NCBI GenBank assembly: GCA_020633315.1
Contig: JACKDV010000003.1
Location: 310,001 to 374,000, forward strand
Origin: Myxococcales bacterium
GTDB taxonomy: Bacteria > Myxococcota_A > Polyangia > Nannocystales > Nannocystaceae
Length of the DNA: 64,000 bases
Direction of reading: 5' to 3'
In this document: in pieces, positions 1-11,132 of the stretch
Layout: each line of letters starts with the position of its first letter
How positions within the stretch are numbered: position 1 is the stretch's first letter
Program-made: the position numbers and the translations under genes
The notes under the pieces: generated by a model
Told to the model about the DNA's origin: nothing
The model's input: the letters and a program-made list of their open reading frames with translations, nothing else
The model's database searches: none

Positions 1-404
1 GACCGATCGCCGCGCTCGTAGGCCCGCCAGACGCTGGTGGAGGACACCCCGGTGAGGTAGCCGCGGACCACCACCTCCAAGGGGATGGGGCGGCACTCGG
101 TCACCAGCATGGCCTGCGGATCGGGGACCGCCCGCATGTGGTTGGGGAACAGCTGCTCGGTGACGCGGAACCAGTGCTCGGCGAGGCGGTTGAGCACCTG
201 GCCCTTGAAGGGGATCGTGCCCAGCACACGATCGAAGGCGGAGACCCGATCGGTCACCACGATCGTGCGCTGGCCGTCGTGGCTGAAGTTCTCGCGGACC
301 TTGCCGCTGTAGCGAGTCCCCAGGACCTCGAAGTCCGAGGGCAGCTCGTCGAGGGTCTGGCCCGGGGCCGCTGCAGAACGCAAGAGCTCGTCGTCGACCG
401 GCAT
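1..404 (-). CDS. purC: Phosphoribosylaminoimidazole-succinocarboxamide synthase, N-terminal part
   Basis: SAICAR synthase of purine biosynthesis joins CAIR and aspartate with ATP in the cytoplasm. The gene runs off the left edge, so only about 134 N-terminal residues are visible, beginning at the ATG at 404-402. They carry the family's nucleotide-binding start (YSGKVREN near residue 34), VTDRVSAFDRVLGTIPFKG, and the substrate-binding stretch TECRPIPLEVVVRGYLTG near the cut. There is no Shine-Dalgarno sequence. A TACCCT hexamer ends 8 bases before the ATG, so the mRNA may be leaderless. The family is clear from these motifs. Nothing can be said about the missing C-terminal half. Confidence 0.93.
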   Translation of the reverse strand, partial: MPVDDELLRSAAAPGQTLDELPSDFEVLGTRYSGKVRENFSHDGQRTIVVTDRVSAFDRVLGTIPFKGQVLNRLAEHWFRVTEQLFPNHMRAVPDPQAMLVTECRPIPLEVVVRGYLTGVSSTSVWRAYERGDR

Positions 405-412
405 CGCGGCGG

Positions 413-418
413 AGGGTA
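413..418 (-). promoter_or_regulatory. Putative -10 element of purC (leaderless type)
   Basis: TACCCT on the minus strand ends 8 bases before the purC ATG. No convincing -35 is seen at the usual distance. It is called because the same spacing recurs at other operon heads in the window. Confidence 0.4.
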
Positions 419-444
419 ACACCGGAGCGACCGCGCGCCGGGGG

Positions 445-2847
445 TCACGGCGGCGCGCCGGGAGCCTCCGCGGGCCCGGCCGCGGCCGGATCGAAGCAGC
501 AGCGGAAGCCCAGCACTGGCCGCGTGGTGCCGGGCTTGAGGCGCTGGCGACCGGTGCAGCCGGTGGTCTTCTTGGAGCGCACGCTGCCCCCCATCGCGAC
601 GCCCTCCTGCGTCCACTCCGCGACGTTGCCCACCAGGTCGAGCACGCCCTCGGGCGTGACGCACTGGGGATCGCCACCCGAGGGGCTCGGCTCGGCCGCC
701 TCGTCGCCCAGGCGACAGCGTTCCGGATCGCGATCGGGGCCGTAGGGATAGCGCCAGCCCGCCGGACCCCGGCAGGCCCGCGTCCACTCGGCCTCGGTGC
801 ACAGGCGGTGGCCACGGGCCGCGCAGGCCTGCTCGGCATGCGAGAGATCCACGTCGACGGCCGGCGGCTGATCGATCCCGGGGTACTCCCCACGATCGAT
901 GCAGAAGGGCGTGGGATCGCCGATCTCCGCCATGCCCTCGGGACAGCCCCCGGGGACCCCGCTGGCGCTCGGCTCGGGGGCGCTGCCCTCGACGGGCTCG
1001 CTCTCCTCCTCGGCCTCGACCGGCCCCCGCCCCGAGAGCAGGCTGGAGAAGCCACCGCGTGCCTTGGCGGCGCTCATGGTGGCACCCACGGCCAGGGCCA
1101 CGCCGATCAAGGCCAGCACCACGGTCATGAGCATCGCGGGCGGGCCGTGGGGACCGGGCAGGCGCGGGGCCCGGAACGGCTCCTGCACCCGGCTGCGCGA
1201 GGGCGAGGGATCGGGCGGCGGCAGGTCGTCGGGGAGCTCGCGCTCGGGCAGCGGCGGCAGCTCGTCCTCCACCACCTCGCGCGCGCGCTCGGGCATGGGG
1301 ACCCCCTCGGGATCGGGCGGGGTCTCGCGCTCCGATCGATCGATGGTCGCGGGCGCATCGAGGACATCGAGCGGCATGCCCTCGGTCGGCGTGACGTCGT
1401 CGTCCACGCTGCCCTGAGGAGCGCCGGCCAGCCGGGGCACGCTCATGCCCGGCGGGATGTCGTCGGGGGCCGGCCGCGGCGAGGCGCCCTCGGGCAGCGC
1501 CCAGCGCTTGCGCAGCCCGTGGGGGAGCTCGCGGACCCAGCGGTTGGGATCGAACAGCCCCCCCACCCCGCGACCAGGGGCTCGGCGCGAGGCCGGACGC
1601 AGCCACGCCGAGGCGCTCACCTCGGGCGCCTTGGAGGCCCAGTGGACGCCGGCGGCCGTGTCGATGCGCAGCACGCCACCGTCGGCGCCCGAGATCCCCG
1701 GCTCCGGGCCGCGCACCGAGAGCTCGCCCGAGGGCACGCCCGTGCCCCACCCCGCCGCGAGCTCCATCGAGGGAGCGCCCGGCTCGGACGACGGCGGCAG
1801 CGGACCGAGATCGGTGGACTCGCCCCGGCGCAGCGGCGACGCGGCATCGGGAGGCCCCGTGCGCTCCCGGGGCGCGCGGCCCTTGCTCGGCGGCGATGCG
1901 CCCATCCACGGCTGCGACGTGGCCGGGGAGCCGCCGGGAGCCGGGCTCGCATGCGAGGCCTCGGCCAGGTAGCGGCGGGCCAGATCACCCAGGGCATCCG
2001 CGGCCGAATCGGGAGCGGGCGGCGGCAGGTCGTTCTCCTCGGCGAGCCCGGGGTCGATCGAGGACAGCGCCCGCTGCAGCAGCTCGAGCAGGTGCAGGCC
2101 GTCGCGGGGCCGCCGGCCCGGCTCGGGCGCCAGCGCCTGGCGGACCACGCCCAACAGCGGCCCGTCCTGCTCGGGGTCCACGTCGCCCTCGAGCACCGCC
2201 GCGACCGCCTCGGAGCCCAGCTCGCCGCTGGCGACCGCGGCCATCACCGCGCCCCAGCCGAACACGTCCACGGCGGGGGTCAGCGGCAGGCCCTGCGGCA
2301 CCTCGGGCGCGACCACGTCACCGCCCAGGCTGCGCGCCTGGGGGCCGAACGAGCTGGGGACGCACAGCGCGGCCACGCCGTGCTCCCACAGCATCGGCAC
2401 GCCTTCCCACAGCACCACCGTGCCCGGGGTGAGCGCGCCGTGCAGCAGCCCGCGGCGGTGCAGGTGCGCCAGGCCCCGCGCCACCTCGATCGCGATGCGG
2501 GCCAGCAGCCGCCGGCTGCCCCCGCGCACGATGATGTCGCTCAGCGGCTCGGCGCCGGGCAGCTCCTCGTAGCCGACGACGCAGTAGTCCTCCTCGCGAT
2601 CGACCAGCACCACCCGCGTCAGCGCCGGGTGGCGCACGCTCAGCAGCGCATTGGCCCCCGCCATGAAGGTCGACAGGTCGACGCTGGTGGGGGTGAAGGT
2701 GCTGTCGACCACGGTCAGCCACAGCCGCTGGTCTCGCGATTCCTCGCGGGCCACGAACACGGGCTGGAAGACCTCCGCCCCCAGCGCCGTCGGTGCGAGG
2801 CGCTCGAGGTGGATCTCGCCGCAGATGGTGTCGCCGGGGGACGGCAA
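445..2847 (-). CDS. Membrane pseudokinase fused to a formylglycine-generating-enzyme-like domain
   Basis: An 800-residue protein. Residues 1-265 have a protein-kinase layout but lack the catalytic residues: there is no beta-3 Lys, the HRD loop reads LLHGALTPGTVV (about 134-145), and DFG is absent. The structural APE (180-182) and the DVFGWGA helix remain. A long Pro/Glu-rich linker follows (about 270-570), then one transmembrane helix (about 571-592) and a Cys-rich domain at 634-787 with family motifs GHRLCTEAEWTRAC, LDLVGNVAEWT and GFRCC. This matches the FGE-sulfatase (SUMF1-like) fold. Expected topology is kinase-like part inside and FGE-like part in the periplasm. The start is a TTG behind GAAGG, and a TACAAT hexamer lies at 2905-2900. 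It is probably a sensory or scaffold protein. Enzyme activity in either domain is unproven. Confidence 0.85.
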   Translation of the reverse strand: MPSPGDTICGEIHLERLAPTALGAEVFQPVFVAREESRDQRLWLTVVDSTFTPTSVDLSTFMAGANALLSVRHPALTRVVLVDREEDYCVVGYEELPGAEPLSDIIVRGGSRRLLARIAIEVARGLAHLHRRGLLHGALTPGTVVLWEGVPMLWEHGVAALCVPSSFGPQARSLGGDVVAPEVPQGLPLTPAVDVFGWGAVMAAVASGELGSEAVAAVLEGDVDPEQDGPLLGVVRQALAPEPGRRPRDGLHLLELLQRALSSIDPGLAEENDLPPPAPDSAADALGDLARRYLAEASHASPAPGGSPATSQPWMGASPPSKGRAPRERTGPPDAASPLRRGESTDLGPLPPSSEPGAPSMELAAGWGTGVPSGELSVRGPEPGISGADGGVLRIDTAAGVHWASKAPEVSASAWLRPASRRAPGRGVGGLFDPNRWVRELPHGLRKRWALPEGASPRPAPDDIPPGMSVPRLAGAPQGSVDDDVTPTEGMPLDVLDAPATIDRSERETPPDPEGVPMPERAREVVEDELPPLPERELPDDLPPPDPSPSRSRVQEPFRAPRLPGPHGPPAMLMTVVLALIGVALAVGATMSAAKARGGFSSLLSGRGPVEAEEESEPVEGSAPEPSASGVPGGCPEGMAEIGDPTPFCIDRGEYPGIDQPPAVDVDLSHAEQACAARGHRLCTEAEWTRACRGPAGWRYPYGPDRDPERCRLGDEAAEPSPSGGDPQCVTPEGVLDLVGNVAEWTQEGVAMGGSVRSKKTTGCTGRQRLKPGTTRPVLGFRCCFDPAAAGPAEAPGAPP

Positions 2848-2899
2848 GGCGGGGACCTTCGGAGGGGACGGCGGCGACCACCCGGCCGACGCCGCCCCG

Positions 2900-2905
2900 A
2901 TTGTA
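2900..2905 (-). promoter_or_regulatory. Putative -10 element of the pseudokinase/FGE gene
   Basis: TACAAT on the minus strand, one base off the sigma-70 consensus, lies about 52 bases before the TTG start at 2847. No good -35 is visible 16-18 bases upstream. Confidence 0.35.
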
Positions 2906-2965
2906 GCGGCAGGCGGGTCGCACGCGCCATTGGGAGCGCCGCCGTGGCTGCGACCGTGGGCCGCG

Positions 2966-3451
2966 CTACCGAGGCGACGACCCCGAGGGCCCGAAGCCGC
3001 CGGTGCTCCCGTAGCCCCCGGTGCCTCGCTCCGAGGTCGCGGCCTCGAGGGCCTCCACCAGCACCGGCTCGGCCGGGCTCACCGGCGCCACCACGAGCTG
3101 GGCGATGCGGTCGCCGTGCGCCACCCCGAAGGGCTCGGCCCCCAGGTTGATCAGCAGCACGCCGATCTCCCCGCGGTAGTCGGCGTCGATCGTCCCCGGG
3201 GCGTTGAGCACGGTGACCCCATGCCGCAGGGCGAGGCCCGAGCGCGGCCGCACCTGCCCCTCGTAGCCGGGCGGCAGGGCCACCGCGAGCCCGGTGGGGA
3301 TCAGCGCTCGCCCGCCGGGCGCCAGCTCGATGCGCCCGCCATCCCCCAGGCACGCCACGAGATCGAGGCCGGCTGCCTGCGCGCTCATGCGGCGCGGCAG
3401 CTCGGCCTCGGGGTGCAGCCGGGCGAAGGGGACTCGCATCGGCCGGGGCAC
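2966..3451 (-). CDS. dut: dUTP diphosphatase
   Basis: Trimeric dUTPase hydrolyses dUTP to dUMP and pyrophosphate, keeping uracil out of DNA and supplying dTMP synthesis. All five family motifs are present in order: AGLDL, PRSGLA, GTIDADYRGEIG, RIAQLV and the C-terminal arm RGTGGYGSTGGFG. Length is 161 residues against about 150 in the family. The GTG at 3451 has GAGGG six bases upstream. An ATG four codons later (3439) is the usual-looking N-terminus but has no ribosome-binding site, so GTG is preferred. It lies 8 bases downstream of pnp on the same strand and is probably cotranscribed. Confidence 0.95.
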   Translation of the reverse strand: MPRPMRVPFARLHPEAELPRRMSAQAAGLDLVACLGDGGRIELAPGGRALIPTGLAVALPPGYEGQVRPRSGLALRHGVTVLNAPGTIDADYRGEIGVLLINLGAEPFGVAHGDRIAQLVVAPVSPAEPVLVEALEAATSERGTGGYGSTGGFGPSGSSPR

Positions 3452-3459
3452 GCGAGCCC

Positions 3460-5565
<2,106 letters not shown>

Positions 5566-5750
5566 TGGTTCTCTCTCCAGGAAGTCTTGTGGTTCGTGAT
5601 CGATCGTCGCCGGGCACACGGGTGAGTGCGCGACGCTGCGGCGACCGACGAGCCCCGGGCGGGCTCTCGATGGGGTGATGGGGTGACTCGCAAGGCACGA
5701 CGCACGGGGCCGCGACGACCCCCGCATCGGCTCGGCCGACTACGCGACGA

Positions 5751-5776
5751 GGGCGCGGCCCTGATGGGTCGCGCCC
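5751..5776 (-). terminator. Stem-loop just downstream of rpsO
   Basis: A perfect 7-bp stem (GGGCGCG with CGCGCCC) that can be continued by an inner CCC/GGG pair. It begins about 10 bases after the rpsO stop codon on the minus strand. There is no T tract, so it may be a partial terminator or an RNA-processing or stabilising structure in the rpsO-pnp spacer. In enterobacteria the equivalent spacer is cut by RNase III. Confidence 0.45.
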
Positions 5777-5786
5777 CCTTGCGTGG

Positions 5787-6056
5787 TCACTTGCGAATGC
5801 CGAGCGCCGCGATCACCGTGCGGTAGCGGTCGATGTCCTTCGCCTTGAGGTAGTCGAGCAGGCGACGGCGGCGACCGACGAGCTTGAGCAGCCCGCGGCG
5901 CGAGTGGAAGTCCTTCTTGTGGGTCCGGAAGTGCTCGGTGAGGTAGGTGATGCGCTCGGAAAGGAGCGCGATCTGGACCTCGGGCGAGCCCGTGTCGGCA
6001 TCGGCCTTCTGGAACTTGCCGATGATGTCGGCTTTGCGATCGTTGGACAGCGGCAT
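5787..6056 (-). CDS. rpsO: 30S ribosomal protein S15
   Basis: Primary binding protein of the 16S rRNA central domain. The 89 residues match the family's normal length, with conserved DTGSPEVQIALLSERI, HFRTHKKDFHSRRGLLKLV and RRRRLLDYL. The ATG at 6056 is the only start that gives the normal N-terminus MPLSNDRK. It has its own strong promoter overlapping the end of truB and a leader of about 65 bases, which is where S15 autoregulation usually acts. pnp follows after a 221-base spacer. Confidence 0.97.
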   Translation of the reverse strand: MPLSNDRKADIIGKFQKADADTGSPEVQIALLSERITYLTEHFRTHKKDFHSRRGLLKLVGRRRRLLDYLKAKDIDRYRTVIAALGIRK

Positions 6057-6129
6057 GGTCGTGTGATGGACGAGGCGGCTCTCGTCGTGGCGTTGAGGTT
6101 CGTCTCTGGTCTCTCGTTTTCGAGGGCGG

Positions 6130-6158
6130 AGAATGGTGGAGGGCCCCATGGGTGTCAA
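6130..6158 (-). promoter_or_regulatory. rpsO promoter
   Basis: Minus-strand TTGACA (6158-6153), a 17-base spacer and CATTCT (6135-6130). The -35 hexamer contains the truB stop codon. A small CTCG-AAAA-CGAG hairpin lies at 6124-6113, at the predicted 5' end of the leader. Confidence 0.7.
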
Positions 6159-7210
6159 GGGCGCAACGCGGGCGGGACCACCACCCGCTCGGGCTCCAAA
6201 CGGGCATCGAGGCCCTCGCCCGTCACCCGCGCCACCACCAGGCCGGGCTCGCCGGGCTCGGCCGGCGCGATGGCCACGCGCTCGGCATCCCCCGCTGTGC
6301 CGTGCAGGCCAGGGTCGTGCAAGGGCACCGGCCGCCCGCTGGACAGGCAGCGTAGCGCGCGCTGTCCGCCTTCCCCTGGATCGGCACGCAATAGCGGCAG
6401 GGGCACGGCCAGGGCCGGATCGAGCAGATGAGCCCGCAGCCAGGCTCCCAGGGCCTCTCGCTCCGAGCCCAGCTCGGCCGGCCCCTCGATGCGCCAGCGC
6501 GCGATGCCCTGCGGACCCGGCTCCCGCGGGCATGCCCGCAGGGGACCGAGCGCGCGGGGATCCGACAGCGACAAGGCCCCGCTGCTCAGGCGGTGCAGCG
6601 CCGCGAGGTGGGCCGGCACGCCGAGGCGCTGCCCCAGCGCCTCGGCCAGCGAGCGCACATAGGTGCCCTTGCTCACGAGCAATGTGACCTGCACCTCCAC
6701 CCGATCGCTCTCACGGGTGACCGGTCCCGGCTCCATCCGCAGCACGGTCATCGGACGCGCGGGCAGCTCCGTGAGCTCGCCGGCGCGGGCCAGCTCGTGG
6801 GCTCGCTTGCCGTCCACGTGGATCGCCGAGAACGCGGGCGGCGGCAGCTCGAGGGTGCCCCGGAGCGCGGCGAGGGCCGGCGGCACGCGCTCCTCCAGCC
6901 CGGGCGGGCATGGCCGTCGATCGAGCACCTCACCCTGCGCGTCGCCGGTGGTGGTGCGCCGGCCCAGCGAGAACACGGCGCGGTAGCCCTTGTCCTGGCC
7001 GGTGAGGTACGGGACCAGCTTGGTCGCCGCCCCCACCCCCACCACCAGCAGGCCGGTGGCCGCGGGGTCGAGGGTTCCGCAGTGCCCCACCCTGCGCACG
7101 CCCAGCGCCCAGCGGACGAAGCCCACCACGTCGTGCGAGGTGGGGCCGGCGGGCTTGTCCACCAGCAGCACGCCGGCGGGCTCGGAGTCGTCGCGACGGC
7201 GTCGGCTCAT
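6155..7210 (-). CDS. truB: tRNA pseudouridine(55) synthase
   Basis: Makes pseudouridine 55 in the T-loop of tRNAs. The 351-residue protein begins GVLLVDKPAGPTSHDVV and has the catalytic-Asp motif GHCGTLDPAATGLL (Asp48). Further family stretches are GYRAVFSLGRRTTTGDAQG and VSKGTYVRSLAEALG. The C-terminal 100 residues are divergent and may be a degenerate PUA-like region. The ATG at 7210 overlaps the rbfA stop as ATGA. It is the last gene of the rimP-to-truB run before rpsO takes over with its own promoter. Confidence 0.95.
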   Translation of the reverse strand: MSRRRRDDSEPAGVLLVDKPAGPTSHDVVGFVRWALGVRRVGHCGTLDPAATGLLVVGVGAATKLVPYLTGQDKGYRAVFSLGRRTTTGDAQGEVLDRRPCPPGLEERVPPALAALRGTLELPPPAFSAIHVDGKRAHELARAGELTELPARPMTVLRMEPGPVTRESDRVEVQVTLLVSKGTYVRSLAEALGQRLGVPAHLAALHRLSSGALSLSDPRALGPLRACPREPGPQGIARWRIEGPAELGSEREALGAWLRAHLLDPALAVPLPLLRADPGEGGQRALRCLSSGRPVPLHDPGLHGTAGDAERVAIAPAEPGEPGLVVARVTGEGLDARLEPERVVVPPALRP

Positions 7211-7686
7211 CGCCCTGCATCCGGGTCCTCGGGCACGTCGTCCGACTCGCCCTCGGTCCCGTCTCCGTCGCTCGGGCGCTCGGCGCCCTCGCCCCCGCGG
7301 GCCCCCTCGCCCTCGGCAACCCCGGCCGCGGCCTCCTCGGCGTGCAGCTCGGCGAGCACCGCCTCGATGCGTCGTCCCTGCTCGATGCTCTCGTCGACCA
7401 GGAAGCGCAGCGAGGGCGTCCGCTTGAGGCGGATCCGCCCGCCCAGCTTGGAGCGGATGGCGTGGGACCCCGCGTTGAGGGCCTCCACGATCCGTCGCGG
7501 GTCGCCGTCGGAGCCGATCACATCCACGTAGACCTGGGCGCTGCCCAGGTCGGGCGAGACCTTCACCGCGGTGATCGAGATTGCGGCCACGTTGCGTAGC
7601 CGAGGATCCCGCAGCTCGCCGCGGATCAAGATGTCGGCCAGGGACCGGCGGAGCATCTGCTCCACGCGCTGCGTTCGCGTGCTCAT
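7207..7686 (-). CDS. rbfA: 30S ribosome-binding factor A
   Basis: RbfA binds pre-30S subunits and helps 16S rRNA maturation and cold adaptation. The first 115 residues form the family's KH-like fold, with RVEQMLRRSLADIL, DPRLRNVAAISITAVKVSPDLGSAQVYV and a late RTPSLRFLVDESIEQG. The remaining 45 residues are an acidic Gly/Glu/Asp tail that is longer than usual and probably disordered. It lies between infB and truB, the canonical position, and overlaps truB by 4 bases. Confidence 0.95.
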   Translation of the reverse strand: MSTRTQRVEQMLRRSLADILIRGELRDPRLRNVAAISITAVKVSPDLGSAQVYVDVIGSDGDPRRIVEALNAGSHAIRSKLGGRIRLKRTPSLRFLVDESIEQGRRIEAVLAELHAEEAAAGVAEGEGARGGEGAERPSDGDGTEGESDDVPEDPDAGR

Positions 7687-7706
7687 GGGGCCGTGGACGA
7701 AGGGCA

Positions 7707-7746
7707 GGGCCCACCTCGATGCCCATCGCAGGACACGGGTGGGCCC
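7707..7746 (-). terminator. Stem-loop between infB and rbfA
   Basis: Perfect 9-bp inverted repeat (GGGCCCACC with GGTGGGCCC) around a 22-base loop that can itself fold as CGATG/CATCG. It fills the infB-rbfA spacer. No T tract follows, so an attenuating or mRNA-processing role fits better than full termination. Confidence 0.4.
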
Positions 7747-7758
7747 GCCGTCGTCACG

Positions 7759-10725
7759 CTACAGGGTGGGCGGGATGGCCTCCACCTCGTAGGCGCGGAT
7801 GATGTCGCCCTCCCGGATGGTCGGGAAGCCGTCCACCACGATGCCGCACTCGAAGCCGTCCTTGACCTCGCGGACGTCGTCCTTGAACACCCGCAGCGAG
7901 GCGATGGTGCCGTCGTGCACCACCTCGTCGTCGCGGACCACTCGCACGTGGCTGGTGCGCTGGATGAGCCCCTTGATCACGCGGCAGCCGGCCACCACCC
8001 CCAGGCGGGGAATGGGGAACAGCGCCCGGACCTCGGCCTCGCCCTGCTCGCGCTCGCGGTACTCGGGCTCGAGCAGCCCGAGCATGAGCTCCTCGCACTT
8101 CTCGGTCGCCTCGTAGATCACCGAGAAGGTGTGGATCTCCACCTGCTCCTGGTCGGCGACCGGGGCGGCCTTGCCCGCGGTCTTGACGTTGAAGCCGAAG
8201 ATCACCGCGTCGCCCGCTCGCGCGAACTTCACGTCGTTCTCGTTGATCTGGCCGACCTCGGCCTTGAGCACCTCGACCTTGACCTTCTCGGTCGACAGCT
8301 CCTCGAGGGCGTCCTTGAGCGCCTGCGCCGAGCCCTGCACGTCGGACTTGAGCACGAGCTTGAGCACCGGCGTCTTCTTGCGCTGGAGCATCTCGTGGAA
8401 CGAGGGCCCCGTGCGCACGCTCTCCTTGCGCTTGCGCTGCTCTCGGCGGTGGGTGACCAGGGCCTTGGCGTCCTTGTCGCTGTCGACCACGTCCACGCGG
8501 TCGCCCGCCGCCGGCACCCCGGACAGGCCGAGGATCTCCACCGGGGTGGAGGGACCGGCCTCCTTGAGCTTCTTGCCGCGGTCGCTGTAGATGCCGCGAA
8601 CCTTGCCCTGGTACTCGTTGGCGACGATGATGTCGCCCTTTTGGATCCGGCCCGACTGGACCAGGACGGTGGCCACGGTGCCCCGCCCCTTGTCGATGCG
8701 GGCCTCGAGCACCACGCCGCGGCCGCGGCCCTCGTCGGGGGCGCGCAGCTCGAGGATCTCGGCCTGCAGGGCCAGGATCTCGAGCAATTCCTCGATGCCC
8801 TGACCGGTCTTGGCCGAGACCTCGAGGATCGCGGTGTCGCCACCGAACTCCTCGCCGATGATCCCCTGCTCCATCAGCGCCTGCTTGACGCGGCCGGGGT
8901 TGGCGTCGGGCTTGTCGATCTTGTTGATCGCCACCACGATCGGGACGTCGGCCTCCTTGGAGTGCTTGATCGCCTCGATGGTGGTCGGCATGACGCCGTC
9001 GTCGGCGGCCACCACCAGCACGACCAGGTCGGTGACCTGGGCCCCGCGCTCGCGCATGGCCGTGAAGGCCTCGTGGCCCGGGGTGTCGAGGAACACCACC
9101 GGCCCCTTGGAGGTGCTGACCTTGTAGGCGCCGATGTGCTGGGTGATGCCACCGGCCTCGCCCGCCGCCACCCGCGTCTCGCGGATCTTGTCGAGCAGCG
9201 AGGTCTTGCCGTGGTCGACGTGGCCCATGAAGGTGACCACGGGCGCCCGCTGCACGCCCTCGTCCTCGGGCGCGAGACCGACGATCTCGTCCTCTTGGAA
9301 CGCGACGTTCTCGACGGTGTAGCCGAACTCGGCCGCCACCAGCTCCGCGGTCTCGATGTCGATCGCGTTGTTGATGGTGATGCCCCGCATCCCCATGCTC
9401 CACAGCTGGCGCAGGATGACGGAGGCCTTCTGGCCCATCTGGTGCGCGAGGTCGCTGACCTGGATCGCCTCGTCGACCCGGATCCGCTTCTTCTCCTCGC
9501 TCATCTCCACGGTGGAGATCTTGGGCGGGCCACCGGGGCCACGGCCGCGACCACGGGTCATCTTGCGGCGCCGGCCCTGGGCCTGGGCCCGCTCCTCACG
9601 CTGCTTGCGCTGGCTGGCGCGACCCTTGCGGTCCTCCTCGGTGGCGTCGGTGATGATCACCTGCTGGCGACGCTTGGTCTGCGCCAGCGGGATGAAGCCG
9701 AGGATCTTGGGCTCGGAGCGCTGCGACTTGGCGCCCACGATGACGCCTTCCTCGTTGCGCACCACCCGACGACCGCCGGTCGCGGCCTCCGCACCACCGC
9801 CGGTCGCCTCGGCCGGAGCCGCGGTCGCCGGAGCCGAGGCCACGGGAGCCGACGCGGGCCGAGCCGACGCCGGCGTGGGAGCCGGGGCCGGACGGGCCTC
9901 GGCCGGGGCCGCCTCGGGCTCCTCCACCCGCGGGGCCGGACGCGAGGCGACGGGCTGCACGCGCTGCTGCTGCTCGATGCGCTCGGCCATGCCGCCCGGC
10001 AGGCGCCGGGTGCCTCGCGGCAGCTCGATGCGAGTGCCCACCGCGGGACTGATGCGGGGCTCCTCGGGAGGCGCGGCCGGGCCCGACTGCGAGCGAGAGG
10101 CCTCGCCCGAGCTGGGCGCCGGATCCTGCTCGGGGGAGCGAGGGCTCGGCTCGCGGCGGATCGGCGCCGCGCTGGCCGGACGCGTGATGGGGGGATTGGC
10201 CGGCCGGATGGGCGCGTTGCCGGGCGGACGAGCGGTGGGAGACGGCCGCGGAGCCTGGCGCGGGCCATCGCCCCGACCACCGTCGGACGAGGAGCCCCCC
10301 ATCGCCTTGCTCGCCACCGCGGCCGCTTGCTCGGCCGCTTCCTCGCGCTCGGCTCGTCGCCGACGCACCTCGGCGCCGCGCCGACGGATCACCGACTTGC
10401 GACGAGCAGGTCCTTGTCCCTGCCCACCGCCCTGGCCCTGGCCGCCTTGTCCCTGTCCACCGCCCTGGCCTTGGCCGCCTTGGCCTTGACCCTGCGAGGA
10501 GGAAGACGACGAGGACGCCGAGACCGGAACCGACGGGGACGACGACGACGAGCGCCCGCCCCCAGAGGAGGGAGACAAGTGGTCACGCACGCGCTGTGCC
10601 TCGTCGGGAGCCAAGGTGCTCATCTGGTTCTTGATCTCGATGCCGAGGCCTCGGATGACCTTGACCAGGGACTTGTTGTCCTTGCCCAGCTCGCGAGCGA
10701 GCTCGTATACGCGGATCTTCGCCAT
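7759..10725 (-). CDS. infB: Translation initiation factor IF-2
   Basis: GTPase that brings fMet-tRNA to the 30S subunit and promotes subunit joining. Of 988 residues, 1-50 are the IF2 N-terminal helix domain (MAKIRVYELARELGKDNKSL). Residues 51-420 are a low-complexity Ser, Gly-Gln, Ala-Pro and basic region, including a Gly/Gln block at 79-106. The G domain starts near residue 495 with GHVDHGKTSLLDKIRETRV, then DTPGHEAFTAMRERGAQ and NKIDK. Domains II, III and the tRNA-binding C-domain follow. The length resembles the long IF2 of other myxobacteria. It starts 3 bases after ylxR. Confidence 0.97.
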   Translation of the reverse strand: MAKIRVYELARELGKDNKSLVKVIRGLGIEIKNQMSTLAPDEAQRVRDHLSPSSGGGRSSSSSPSVPVSASSSSSSSQGQGQGGQGQGGGQGQGGQGQGGGQGQGPARRKSVIRRRGAEVRRRRAEREEAAEQAAAVASKAMGGSSSDGGRGDGPRQAPRPSPTARPPGNAPIRPANPPITRPASAAPIRREPSPRSPEQDPAPSSGEASRSQSGPAAPPEEPRISPAVGTRIELPRGTRRLPGGMAERIEQQQRVQPVASRPAPRVEEPEAAPAEARPAPAPTPASARPASAPVASAPATAAPAEATGGGAEAATGGRRVVRNEEGVIVGAKSQRSEPKILGFIPLAQTKRRQQVIITDATEEDRKGRASQRKQREERAQAQGRRRKMTRGRGRGPGGPPKISTVEMSEEKKRIRVDEAIQVSDLAHQMGQKASVILRQLWSMGMRGITINNAIDIETAELVAAEFGYTVENVAFQEDEIVGLAPEDEGVQRAPVVTFMGHVDHGKTSLLDKIRETRVAAGEAGGITQHIGAYKVSTSKGPVVFLDTPGHEAFTAMRERGAQVTDLVVLVVAADDGVMPTTIEAIKHSKEADVPIVVAINKIDKPDANPGRVKQALMEQGIIGEEFGGDTAILEVSAKTGQGIEELLEILALQAEILELRAPDEGRGRGVVLEARIDKGRGTVATVLVQSGRIQKGDIIVANEYQGKVRGIYSDRGKKLKEAGPSTPVEILGLSGVPAAGDRVDVVDSDKDAKALVTHRREQRKRKESVRTGPSFHEMLQRKKTPVLKLVLKSDVQGSAQALKDALEELSTEKVKVEVLKAEVGQINENDVKFARAGDAVIFGFNVKTAGKAAPVADQEQVEIHTFSVIYEATEKCEELMLGLLEPEYREREQGEAEVRALFPIPRLGVVAGCRVIKGLIQRTSHVRVVRDDEVVHDGTIASLRVFKDDVREVKDGFECGIVVDGFPTIREGDIIRAYEVEAIPPTL

Positions 10726-10728
10726 GGA

Positions 10729-11132
10729 TCAGGCAGACCTCCCCGGCTCGCGCAGCCCCCGACGCAGCTCTTCGAGCGCGTCCTTGCGGGGGTTGCGACC
10801 CATGTCGCCGGACCGTTGCAGGTTCTCGATCTGTTCGTCGACGGCGGCGACGACCTCGGACCAAAGGGTGTCGAGCTCGACCGCTCGCACCCGCCCGGAG
10901 CGCCCGTCGGTGGTGGTGCCGTTGCTCGTGGATCGGCCGAGCGCCCGCTCAAGCGCACGCCGTCGGGCGGCCCGCTCGAAGCAGACGTGGCTGGGGCACA
11001 GGTAGGCGCTGCGCCCTCGGGTGCGCCGGCCCACGGCCGGCACCACCACGCCATCGGATCGCCGCCTCAGGCGCACCAGCGCCCGCTGCGGTCGTCGCGT
11101 GCGACACGCGACGCAGGTTCGAACCGGCTCGC

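Noticed and set aside
445..2847. Active serine/threonine kinase
   Set aside because: Catalytic Lys, HRD Asp and DFG Asp are all missing.
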